DNA of 16,979 bases from Phycisphaerae bacterium. Lineage in GTDB: Bacteria > Planctomycetota > Phycisphaerae > Sedimentisphaerales > SM23-30. How positions within the stretch are numbered: position 1 is the first letter of the stretch; each line of letters begins with the position of its first letter. Both the position numbers and the translations under genes were made by a program. Below the pieces are notes generated by a model. That model had not been told where the DNA came from. It worked only from the letters and a program-made list of their open reading frames with translations, and made no database searches. The stretch is from the NCBI GenBank assembly GCA_021736565.1, contig JAIPFO010000028.1:1-16979 (forward strand). The letters run 5' to 3'. This document shows, piece by piece, positions 7,719 to 13,436 of this stretch.

Positions 7719-7979
7719 TTTATATCCGAGGTGCTCATCCCCTTGATATTTTTTAACCGCCTCCTGAAGGTCCACATCATTAATATTGGCTAAGGTGCAT
7801 AACCACGCCAGAACATCACCAAATTCTTCGATCTTGTTCTCTTGGTCGTCACCGGCCAGTGCCGTGGCCAGCTCCCCAACTTCCTCAATGAACCAGAGAA
7901 ATGTCTTGGATGTACCTCTCTGACGGTCTCGGGCCCCATATTTCTGGTTGATCAACTCTTGAAATTCTTTGATGGTCAT
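7716..7979 (-). CDS. MazG-like nucleotide pyrophosphohydrolase
   Basis: This small all-helical protein of 87 residues has the MazG-type metal-binding pattern: EEVGE at 32-36 and EEFGDV at 51-56, separated by a short loop (ALAGDDQENKI). Members hydrolyse nucleoside triphosphates to monophosphate and pyrophosphate, often as house-cleaning or dNTP-pool enzymes in the cytoplasm, and usually work as dimers or tetramers. The short length matches single-domain MazG-like proteins rather than the duplicated E. coli MazG. The substrate cannot be predicted. It appears to have its own promoter just upstream, and both ends of the gene are flanked by dispersed repeat copies. Its TGA stop coincides with the end of the downstream copy. 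Start choice: ATG at 7979, followed by MTIKEFQELINQKYG as in relatives; only a weak GAGA precedes it. Confidence 0.88.
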   Translation of the reverse strand: MTIKEFQELINQKYGARDRQRGTSKTFLWFIEEVGELATALAGDDQENKIEEFGDVLAWLCTLANINDVDLQEAVKKYQGDEHLGYK

Positions 7980-8012
7980 AGCGGTTATCTCTCATTTAAA
8001 GGCGGATAATTT

Positions 8013-8040
8013 AGTATAGAAACGTTGAGGATTGCATCAA
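8013..8040 (-). promoter_or_regulatory. Predicted promoter of the MazG-like gene
   Basis: On the minus strand, TTGATG (8040-8035) is followed after 16 bp by TATACT (8018-8013), one mismatch from consensus, about 35 bp before the start codon. The -35 box is the reverse complement of the GCATCAAAA start of the neighbouring repeat copy. Confidence 0.5.
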
Positions 8041-8126
8041 AATCCAATATTGACGCGTAAAAACATCGATTTGATATCAATACCAACGATTTAAATCCCG
8101 GCATCCCGGGAATGACCCTGACGCCA
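8031..8126 (+). repeat. Divergent copy of the dispersed element between HIT and MazG-like genes
   Basis: Start TTGCATCAAAATCC, centre TTTAAATCCCGGCATCCCGG, end AATGACCCTGACGCCA. The central part forms a perfect TCCCGG/CCGGGA hairpin (8096-8111). The end lies 10 bp from the HIT stop codon. Confidence 0.6.
8085..8111 (-). terminator. Possible terminator of the PPIase-HIT unit
   Basis: On the minus strand a 6-bp stem TCCCGG/CCGGGA with a 4-nt loop is followed by TTTAAATCG, starting 26 bp beyond the HIT stop. The U-rich tail is interrupted, so efficiency is doubtful. The hairpin is also the central helix of a repeat copy. Confidence 0.35.
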
Positions 8127-8136
8127 TGGTTGGATT

Positions 8137-8697
8137 TTATTCCATATCTTCAGGAAGACCCAAGCTTTTGGCCGTTTGGGACAGCTGGTCATAAAGCTCT
8201 TCAAGTGACTGACTGATGACCCGAACCTGAGCGGTGACATGGACGAAATTGGTATCACCATCCCACCGTGGAACAACATGCATATGAACATGGCCCGGCA
8301 GGCCCGCCCCGGAACATCGACCAATATTGATCCCGATATTAAACCCATGGGGGTGAATCGTCTCGGCTATGATCTTCTGGGTATCCCTGCTCAGTTTCAT
8401 CATATCCAGTAAGGTCGCCTCGTCCAGGCAGGCGAGATCCGGAACATGCTCCGCCGGGGTGATCAACAGATGCCCGGCAGTATACGGATAGCGATTCATA
8501 ACAACCGACGCCCGGGAGGTACGCCACAGAACCAGGTTTTGACGGTCATTTAACGGGGCCCCGCGATAATCACACAAGAAACAACCCGACTTTTTCTCGT
8601 TGCCGCCCGGAGGGGCACCTTCCTGGCTTTTTTCTGAATCATTTAATGACTTAAGATACTCAATGCGCCACGGCGCCCATAAATTTTTATGTTTCAT
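8137..8697 (-). CDS. HIT-family protein (histidine triad nucleotide hydrolase/phosphorylase)
   Basis: This 186-residue cytoplasmic protein carries the histidine triad HVHMHVVPRW with His136, His138 and His140, the second His being the usual catalytic nucleophile. An N-terminal CFLC pair (Cys39, Cys42) is typical of zinc-binding HIT proteins of the Ap4A phosphorylase-like branch, as is the opening LWAPWRIEYL. LLITPAEHVPDL (77-88) is the usual second motif. Such enzymes act on AMP-linked substrates such as diadenosine tetraphosphate; the exact substrate is unknown. The ATG lies 2 bp beyond the stop codon of the PPIase gene (TAA then TT then ATG), so the two are almost certainly co-transcribed and translationally coupled. 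Confidence 0.93.
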   Translation of the reverse strand: MKHKNLWAPWRIEYLKSLNDSEKSQEGAPPGGNEKKSGCFLCDYRGAPLNDRQNLVLWRTSRASVVMNRYPYTAGHLLITPAEHVPDLACLDEATLLDMMKLSRDTQKIIAETIHPHGFNIGINIGRCSGAGLPGHVHMHVVPRWDGDTNFVHVTAQVRVISQSLEELYDQLSQTAKSLGLPEDME

Positions 8698-8699
8698 AA

Positions 8700-9830
8700 T
8701 TATTTCAACTGGTTATAAGCGACTAAAACCGTATTTCCGATAAAAAGATCCAGGTCACCCATGGTCGCTTTTCCCATTAACTCCTTGACCAGGCGGTTGC
8801 TGTATTTATCCCAGCTCTCTTCGCGAAGCGTCTTACCGATCTGGAATTGAGCCTGGGAAAAGGGTGTAATAGAATCTTCCTTGCGGTCAATTAATTTGGC
8901 AATAAAGAAACGGGGCCCTTTTCGCCCGTCGCTTCCATCTGATTCAATGATGCCGGTGATCTCCCCCTTTTTGACATCCGCCAGCGCGCTGACCACCGAT
9001 TTATACTGAGGGTGAATGTCATCCGGCTGATACGGCTGCCAGAGCCCGTTCTGCTCCTTCCGAAAGCCATGGGAATATGTTTTGACCACCTCGTCAAAAC
9101 TCATACCCTCTTTCAATGCGTTCAGGGCCGCTTCAGCCTGTTTTTTGGCCTCTTCAGCGGAGGCACACTTGTTCACTTCAATATCAATAAGCTGGAATTG
9201 GATCGAGGCAGCCTGGGTGAAAACGGCCTTTAAATTTTTACGATAATAACGGAGCATCTGACTGCGGGTAATGACCGTTGACGAGGCAAAAAACGTGTCG
9301 CGGTAGCTGGCAATGATCATATTCCGCTCTATCTGTTCAAGCTGCTCTTTCAGGCTGGAGCCGATCTTTGCCAGCTCCGCTTGTGCGACCGCCTCATTGG
9401 CTTTATATCGTACCAGGAACTCCTTTCGCTGGCCTTTCATGGCTTTGTCCAGTGCGTCCTGGTCAATTCCCATTTTTTTAAGATCTTTTTTGGCCTGCTG
9501 ATACAAAAGCAAATTATAAAGCTTGCCCATGGTCGCCTCCTGGACCATTGAAAAGGTTGCCCTTACAAATTGGTCTTGAGATTTGACCGCCGCATGCTCG
9601 CGGAGCTTATCATGTATGACCGAAATCACCTGGGAGGATGCCAACGCCCCGCCATTAACCGCCAGGACAACCCCGGTCGGGACGACCGGTGGCTTCTGGA
9701 GATTCTCAGAACCCACAGCCTGGACCGACGGGCTATTCGGGTCGGACGCCTGCTGGCCAAGCAGGCAAGAGGTTAAATTGAAAAAAATCGTTAGCGAAAC
9801 GAGATATCGGAGGCTTTTTTTCGGATTCAT
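8700..9830 (-). CDS. Parvulin-type peptidyl-prolyl isomerase, predicted lipoprotein
   Basis: The protein has 376 residues from ATG at 9830. The N-terminus (MNPKKSLRYLVSLTIFFNLT then Ser-Cys) is a lipoprotein signal with lipobox LTSC and lipidated Cys22, so the mature protein should be anchored in a membrane facing the periplasm. An in-frame upstream start at 9896 would destroy this signal and read into a repeat, so 9830 is preferred. A SurA/PrsA-like helical chaperone part (about 55-205) is followed by a parvulin rotamase domain (about 208-315: IQFQLIDIEVNK, EGMSFDEVVKTYSHG, KKGEITGIIES, RFFIAKLIDRK) and a C-terminal helix. The role is folding of exported proteins by cis-trans isomerisation at proline. 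HIT follows after 2 bp. Three tandem repeat elements lie directly upstream, probably in the leader. Confidence 0.88.
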   Translation of the reverse strand: MNPKKSLRYLVSLTIFFNLTSCLLGQQASDPNSPSVQAVGSENLQKPPVVPTGVVLAVNGGALASSQVISVIHDKLREHAAVKSQDQFVRATFSMVQEATMGKLYNLLLYQQAKKDLKKMGIDQDALDKAMKGQRKEFLVRYKANEAVAQAELAKIGSSLKEQLEQIERNMIIASYRDTFFASSTVITRSQMLRYYRKNLKAVFTQAASIQFQLIDIEVNKCASAEEAKKQAEAALNALKEGMSFDEVVKTYSHGFRKEQNGLWQPYQPDDIHPQYKSVVSALADVKKGEITGIIESDGSDGRKGPRFFIAKLIDRKEDSITPFSQAQFQIGKTLREESWDKYSNRLVKELMGKATMGDLDLFIGNTVLVAYNQLK

Positions 9831-9850
9831 ATCGGGTACTCGCAATATAG

Positions 9851-9947
9851 ATTCCCACGTCAAAAGTCCTCTTTCACCTTTAATATCCCCCTTCAAAATG
9901 CGGGGAAACAGGCTTCAAAAATACTTAAGACGCTGGCGTCAATTAAA
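9851..9947 (+). repeat. Dispersed element, tandem copy 1 of 3
   Basis: First of three head-to-tail units with a 97-bp period. Start ATTCCCACGTCAAAAGTCC, centre CCCCCTTCAAAATGCGGGGA, linker AACAGGCTTCAAAAATA, end CTTAAGACGCTGGCGTCA. It begins 21 bp before the PPIase start codon on the opposite strand. Confidence 0.95.
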
Positions 9948-10044
9948 ATTCCCACGTCAAAAGTCCTCTTTCACCTTTAATATCCCCCTTAAAAATGCGG
10001 GGAAACAGGCTCCAAAAATACTTAAGACGCTGGCGTCAATTAAA
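9948..10044 (+). repeat. Dispersed element, tandem copy 2 of 3
   Basis: Nearly identical to copy 1; the visible differences are CCCCTTAAAAATG for CCCCTTCAAAATG and GGCTCC for GGCTTC. Confidence 0.95.
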
Positions 10045-10138
10045 ATTCCCACGTCAAAAGTCCTCTTTCACCTTTGATATCCCCCTTCAAAATGCGGGGA
10101 AACAGGCTCCAAAAATACTTAAGACGCTGGCGTCAAAT
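10045..10138 (+). repeat. Dispersed element, tandem copy 3 of 3
   Basis: Nearly identical to copies 1 and 2, sharing GGCTCC with copy 2 and CTTCAAAATG with copy 1, with TTTGATAT for TTTAATAT. It ends at GGCGTCAAA, where the 97-bp periodicity stops. Confidence 0.95.
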
Positions 10139-10162
10139 GCAGACTTCCATTGAGTGTCTCAC

Positions 10163-10168
10163 ATTATA
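10163..10168 (-). promoter_or_regulatory. Possible -10 box for the PPIase-HIT operon
   Basis: A perfect TATAAT is read on the minus strand upstream of the three tandem elements and downstream of the terminator at 10250-10286. No clear -35 hexamer is seen. If used, all three tandem repeats are in the 5' leader of the PPIase mRNA. Confidence 0.35.
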
Positions 10169-10186
10169 GGTTACCCATTAATAACG

Positions 10187-10379
10187 CCTCCCGCCCCAAA
10201 AGTCAATTTCGTATTTAAAATCCCCCCTGCCGATGCGGAATAAAGGCATAAAAAAAACCCCGGAGGGTCACATACCTTCCAGGGTGTATATCCTGTTCAA
10301 AGAATTTCATGTCGTGGGGCGTTTTATTCTACTCAGCGGCTGAATATGATCGCTGAAGAGACTTAAGACGTCGGCGGCA
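10187..10379 (+). repeat. Dispersed element apparently split by a terminator-containing stretch
   Basis: 10187-10257 matches the start and centre (CTCCCGCCCCAAAAGTC, then TTTAAAATCCCCCCTG and GATGCGGAATAAAGGC). The characteristic end (ACTTAAGACGTCGGCGGCA) appears only at 10361-10379. About 103 bp, including the terminator of the Arg-rich gene, lie between. That gene's TAA stop is inside the end module. Confidence 0.45.
10250..10286 (-). terminator. Intrinsic terminator of the Arg-rich protein gene
   Basis: On the minus strand, ACCCTGGAAGG pairs with CCTCCGGGGT (about 10 pairs, one bulge, one G-U) around a short loop, followed by eight T residues. It lies about 75 bp beyond the stop codon at 10363 and separates this unit from the PPIase operon. 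Confidence 0.8.
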
Positions 10380-10803
10380 CTTTCGTCGTATTCAACGGCT
10401 TCGGCTCGGCCACCTTCCGGTATCCCAACGCCTTAACGATCTCTAATATCTCGGTATAAGACGGAAACGCCCGCTTATTGATCCGTTTATATTCACCAAT
10501 CGCTTTGATCAATTCAAACTGGTCATCGTTCATTTCACCTTCTTCAGCCGACTTGCGATCATCACTACGCCGCCGGCCCGGCCCACGCCGCCGGTCCCAG
10601 TCTCCCTCCTGAGGCTTACGACGCTCCGGCCCGTCGTAAGACTGATGACCGCAACGACGGTCCATACCCGTGCGACGATCAGATTTCTTACCACGTTTTT
10701 GATCCTTGAAAACCTCTTCTTCTGTCTCTTCGTTATGCGCATCGCTCAACAGGGAGGCTATCAATTTATCTTCGGCCGGCAGGGTCGTTTGTGCGTCTTT
10801 CAT
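10363..10803 (-). CDS. Hypothetical protein with Arg-rich middle and helical C-terminal domain
   Basis: The protein has 146 residues from ATG at 10803, chosen because GGAG lies 7 nt upstream; an ORF start at 10860 would read into a repeat. There are three parts. Residues 1-35 are acidic and mostly helical (EETEEEVF). Residues 36-85 are strongly basic and probably disordered, with repeated DRR/ERR motifs (SDRRTGMDRR, DGPERRK, DWDRRRGPGRRRS). Residues 90-132 look like a small folded helical unit (MNDDQFELIKAIGEYKRINK, then FPSYTEILEIVKALGYRKVA), which could be a helix-turn-helix. I do not recognise a family. The basic part suggests binding to nucleic acid or an acidic partner, and its neighbour upstream has a very acidic tail. 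Stop and last codons fall inside a repeat end module. A strong terminator follows. Confidence 0.8.
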   Translation of the reverse strand: MKDAQTTLPAEDKLIASLLSDAHNEETEEEVFKDQKRGKKSDRRTGMDRRCGHQSYDGPERRKPQEGDWDRRRGPGRRRSDDRKSAEEGEMNDDQFELIKAIGEYKRINKRAFPSYTEILEIVKALGYRKVAEPKPLNTTKVPPTS

Positions 10804-10823
10804 TGTTTCTCCAGGTAAAAGGG

Positions 10824-10913
10824 ACTCCCGCCTCAAGTGCCGGCCCGCCAAAGGGGACACCGCCTTTTTGATGCGAAATATAAGCTCTAAAAATACTCAT
10901 GACGCAAACATCA
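10824..10913 (+). repeat. Dispersed intergenic element ending on the DUF2007-like stop codon
   Basis: Start ACTCCCGCCTCAAG, centre CCTTTTTGATGCGAAAT, then AAGCTCTAAAAATACTCAT and end GACGCAAACATCA. The last TCA (10911-10913) is the TGA stop of the minus-strand gene. The intergenic gap is essentially one element plus a ribosome binding site. Confidence 0.72.
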
Positions 10914-11288
10914 AAAGTAATTATCATCATCGTTATCATCAAAACCATCAAAATGGCCTATGTCATCCATATCCATATCCATATCCTGGTCAGACCCCGA
11001 CTCATCATAATCATCCTCGGTATAGTCATCCGGATCGTCGAAATCAATATAATCAACCCCGAAATCATGGTCCAGCTTATTGCCGAGCTCCAGAATATGC
11101 CGTGCCTCCTCCAGGTAGTCACGCGGAACTCGTACGATCAACCCGTCGATATGATTCACATCGTCGTCCGGGCTGTCATGAGTGACCTCTACCGGCACAT
11201 CATAGTCTTCCAGGATGGTTTTGCATTTCTCGGCCTCCATCAGGTTTTCCGCATACAGCAACGCAATAAAATCTTTCTTTTCTATCAT
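10911..11288 (-). CDS. DUF2007-like small protein with long acidic tail
   Basis: This is a 125-residue protein. Residues 5-68 resemble the DUF2007 (putative signal-transducing) fold: DFIALLYAENLMEAEKCKTI, LEDYDVPVEV, then GLIVRVPRDYLEEARHILE, a beta-alpha-beta unit often described as ferredoxin-like. Residues 72-125 are an extreme acidic tail with almost no positive charge, including DQDMDMDMDD and a FDDNDDDNYF end; part is encoded by a hexanucleotide repeat (10968-10985). The start has GAGG 7 nt upstream. The function is not established for the family. The next gene, 107 bp downstream, encodes a strongly basic protein, so an electrostatic pairing is conceivable but only inferred. Confidence 0.82.
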   Translation of the reverse strand: MIEKKDFIALLYAENLMEAEKCKTILEDYDVPVEVTHDSPDDDVNHIDGLIVRVPRDYLEEARHILELGNKLDHDFGVDYIDFDDPDDYTEDDYDESGSDQDMDMDMDDIGHFDGFDDNDDDNYF

Positions 11289-11310
11289 AGTTCTGCCTCG
11301 ATTTAATGAA

Positions 11311-11401
11311 GACTCCCGCGCCTATAGTCGATTTTTATATTTCATATCAGCCTTTAATGTTTCAAAAACAGGCTCCAACAATACTTATGACGCCGTTGTC
11401 A
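11311..11401 (+). repeat. Dispersed intergenic element upstream of the DUF2007-like gene
   Basis: Start GACTCCCGCGCCTATAGTC, centre CAGCCTTTAATGTTTCAAAA, linker ACAGGCTCCAACAATA, end CTTATGACGCCGTTGTCA. The central GATGCGGG arm is worn to AATGTTTC, so this copy probably cannot form the first hairpin. Confidence 0.75.
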
Positions 11402-11742
11402 TTTAATTATTTTGTGAGCATCTCTTTCCTGCTCACAGTTCGTTTACAGTTTTCGTCTATTTAAATTGTAATATTTTATAAAAAATCCGCAATAAATTGT
11501 TTTTTTCCCGACAAGCATAAAAAACACTTAAAAATGAATCCTGGTGAGATGAAAACCGTTCGCATTAACGCGTGAAAGGCCGTTATTGGGCATAAAATTC
11601 GCTTTTAAACCCATTTCCAACAACCACCCCAAAACCAACACAGCCGGGCGTCCCCCACACGCCAATCATTTAAACGACGACTGGAAAACGAATCGGCCTT
11701 TTATCGGACGATGTCTCGGTGAACCACCCACCAGCCCCCGCA
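11402..11742. other. Gene-free stretch downstream of the lipid kinase
   Basis: No gene and no repeat copy is recognised. It contains a perfect 8-bp inverted repeat TGTGAGCA / TGCTCACA with a 9-nt spacer (11413-11437), then an AT-rich stretch to about 11540. The hairpin has no T-run in either direction, so I do not call it a terminator. It lies about 305 bp beyond the kinase stop. Confidence 0.5.
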
Positions 11743-12750
11743 TCAGCCCTGGCCCCTTCCCAGCACCCACCGTTTCAAATAATAAAACCGTACAGGCGGA
11801 CAAAACTCCTTACCCGGCGGCGGCGGCGGGGTCAGCAGCCTGGCGGCACGCGGGATCACCTCGATCGTCAACGGCAATTCGGGCCCCGGGTCACCATCCA
11901 GCTGCACCGGCACCCCCCCGGTCTCACTGGAGATATTCAAACGCTTACATCGCTTGCGGATCACATCAGAACCCCGACCTGACCGCTTTAAGACCGTATG
12001 AACCGAATGACGCAGCAACTGTAAACGGTTCCGGCACCGGTAGATACAAACATCCAGCTCACCGTCACCGCAATCCGCATCCGGCGATAATCGCAGCCCC
12101 ACAGCATACCGGGCGATATTACACACAAAGACCAATGCCGGCTCATCGCACAAAACGTCCCCATCAGCCTCCACCCGGATCGACGGAAATTGATACCCCC
12201 AAAATGTCTGGCATATCGGCCACACATAATCCATCGGCGAGACATGCCCCGAACGCACCGCATGGGTACGACGAATGATCTCACCATCAAAACCGATCCC
12301 TGCGATCGCCATAAAATGCCTCCCATTGGCATTCCCCAAATCCAGATTTCGAACCTGACCACCCGCCAAGGCCGATAAAGACCGCTCCAGCCCCCCATCC
12401 AGCCCAATGTCTGTCGCTAAAAGATTCTCCGTCCCACTTGGCACGATCAAAATAGGGATCGTTGAACCCGCCATCGCATCCACCACGTCACGCACCGTAC
12501 CATCGCCACCCGCCACGATCACCCCCGAAACCCCCCTCGCCACCGCCTCACCCGCCAGGATCCCGGCATGTTCCAGCGACTCTGTCAGCGTTAACTCCAC
12601 CCGATGACCTAACTGACGTAAACGGTCCCGCAACGCCCGTATCCCGGAAATATTCAAATGCGATCCGGATTTCGGATTCACGATCAACTGATAGTCACCC
12701 ACCGCCTGACTCGGTGTGTCGTTCCGGTCGATTTCTCTCGGATTGTTCAT
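11743..12750 (-). CDS. Diacylglycerol kinase-family lipid kinase (YegS/BmrU-like)
   Basis: The protein has 335 residues from ATG at 12750; the open frame continues upstream to 12957 but that part is low-complexity intergenic sequence with repeat copies, and the family homology starts with YQLIVNPKSGSH at about 20. The ATP-binding loop VAGGDGTVRDVV (79-90), VPSGTENLLATDIGL (103-117) and AGIGFDGEI (150-158) are the conserved catalytic motifs. The C-terminal part ends with VQLDGDPGPELPLTIEVIP, the usual DGD/DGE metal-site motif. These soluble or membrane-associated enzymes phosphorylate diacylglycerol or related lipids with ATP. The C-terminus has a proline run (TPPPPPGK) followed by a short basic end (VRFYYLKRWVL). 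The substrate is unproven. It stands alone, divergent from the TPR/alpha-CTD gene. Confidence 0.92.
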   Translation of the reverse strand: MNNPREIDRNDTPSQAVGDYQLIVNPKSGSHLNISGIRALRDRLRQLGHRVELTLTESLEHAGILAGEAVARGVSGVIVAGGDGTVRDVVDAMAGSTIPILIVPSGTENLLATDIGLDGGLERSLSALAGGQVRNLDLGNANGRHFMAIAGIGFDGEIIRRTHAVRSGHVSPMDYVWPICQTFWGYQFPSIRVEADGDVLCDEPALVFVCNIARYAVGLRLSPDADCGDGELDVCIYRCRNRLQLLRHSVHTVLKRSGRGSDVIRKRCKRLNISSETGGVPVQLDGDPGPELPLTIEVIPRAARLLTPPPPPGKEFCPPVRFYYLKRWVLGRGQG

Positions 12751-12757
12751 AATACTA

Positions 12758-12838
12758 ATTTTCCATGTCAAATGTTGTTTTTTAGCCTTGAAAACGGCCT
12801 TTAAGATGCAGAAAAGGGGCCTCGAAAAGACGGATGGC
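12758..12838 (+). repeat. Dispersed element just upstream of the lipid kinase
   Basis: Start TTTCCATGTCAAATG, centre GGCCTTTAAGATGCAGAAA, then GGGGCCTCGAAAAGACGG and a worn end GATGGCC. It begins 8 bp from the kinase start codon. Confidence 0.62.
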
Positions 12839-12848
12839 CGGGTACGAA

Positions 12849-12955
12849 GAGGGGAAAAATGAGCTTCAAAAAAGGACGCCCACACCAAAAATCGATTCGC
12901 CAATAGCCGAACCGCCTCAAAATGCCCAAAACGAGCATCAAAATAATTATCATGC
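12849..12955 (+). repeat. Two degenerate fragments of the dispersed element
   Basis: 12849-12886 (GAGGGGAAAAATGAGCTTC, then AAAAAAGGACGCCCACACC) and 12912-12955 (CCGCCTCAAAATGCCC, then ACGAGCATCAAAATAATTAT) resemble the central and linker parts. Both are weak and could be overcalled. Confidence 0.3.
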
Positions 12956-13038
12956 AATCCTCTATCATAACCAATCTAACAGACACTTCAATCCAAAAGT
13001 ATCCACCCTGACAATAGTGGCAACAGGGCCCGGAAAGA

Positions 13039-13126
13039 TTTACACGTCAAAAGAAAGGTTAAAAATATCAAAGCGCCCTTTTAAGATGACGAAAACCAGT
13101 TTTAAAAATATTTATGCCCGCTGCCT
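13039..13126 (+). repeat. Dispersed element in the divergent gap, copy with changed arms
   Basis: Start TTTACACGTCAAAAG, centre CCCTTTTAAGATGACGAAAA, linker CCAGTTTTAAAAATA, end TTTATGCCCGCTGCCTC. CGTC (13045-13048) pairs with GACG (13088-13091), and AAAAG with CTTTT, so pairing is kept although the bases differ from the consensus. Confidence 0.7.
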
Positions 13127-13135
13127 CTTTTTTTA

Positions 13136-13163
13136 TTGAAACTTTAAAAAACTTACATATAAT
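13136..13163 (+). promoter_or_regulatory. Predicted promoter of the TPR/alpha-CTD gene
   Basis: TTGAAA (13136-13141), 16 bp, then a perfect TATAAT (13158-13163). Transcription would start near 13170, giving a leader of about 267 nt that contains a complete repeat element. Confidence 0.65.
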
Positions 13164-13288
13164 AACAAGATTCAAAGATGGATGCGCCTGCGCCTCAATA
13201 ATAGACGCCGGACCGCTAAAACCAAACCCCGAAATAAGGGTGGCCAGTAAATGCTGGTAATTCATTGTAAATAAACAACTTAAGAAAG

Positions 13289-13376
13289 ATGCCCGCGCCG
13301 AAAATAATACTTTTGGCTTTATATCCAGCCGTTACGATGCGAAAAACGGGCTTCAAAATGACTTACGACGCCGTAC
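13289..13376 (+). repeat. Dispersed element in the leader of the TPR/alpha-CTD gene
   Basis: Start ATGCCCGCGCCGAAAA, centre CCGTTACGATGCGAAAAAC, linker GGGCTTCAAAATGA, end CTTACGACGCCGTA. GCCCG (13291-13295) can pair with CGGGC (13347-13351). Here the neighbouring gene is on the plus strand, yet the element keeps the usual orientation. Confidence 0.7.
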
Positions 13377-13425
13377 TCTTCATGAGGTGATTGCGTCTAG
13401 AATACAAAAAAACCCCTCGGCGGGT

Positions 13426-13430
13426 AGGAG
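13426..13430 (+). promoter_or_regulatory. Ribosome binding site of the TPR/alpha-CTD gene
   Basis: AGGAG sits 6 nt before the ATG at 13437 and fixes the start. Confidence 0.8.
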
Positions 13431-13436
13431 TACCAC

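Noticed and set aside
9583..10077. Plus-strand ORF running through the tandem repeats
   Set aside because: It is half antisense to the PPIase gene and half a translation of the 97-bp repeats; there is no supporting start signal or domain.
9851..10138. CRISPR array
   Set aside because: The units are 97 bp and identical throughout, with no short repeat plus variable spacer pattern and no cas genes.
11586..12278. Plus-strand ORF of 230 codons
   Set aside because: It is mostly antisense to the lipid kinase, with Pro/His-rich low-complexity translation and no family resemblance.
12751..12957. Longer lipid kinase start at 12957
   Set aside because: The added 69 residues are translated from repeat copies and do not belong to the family.
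13178..13201. Seven-codon leader peptide in the TPR/alpha-CTD leader
   Set aside because: There is no Shine-Dalgarno, no runs of regulatory codons and no attenuator structure; it is too short to support.
13405..13425. Minus-strand terminator-like hairpin followed by seven T residues just before the TPR/alpha-CTD gene
   Set aside because: The stem is only about 4 bp and it faces away from any gene; it overlaps the leader and abuts the ribosome binding site of a plus-strand gene.
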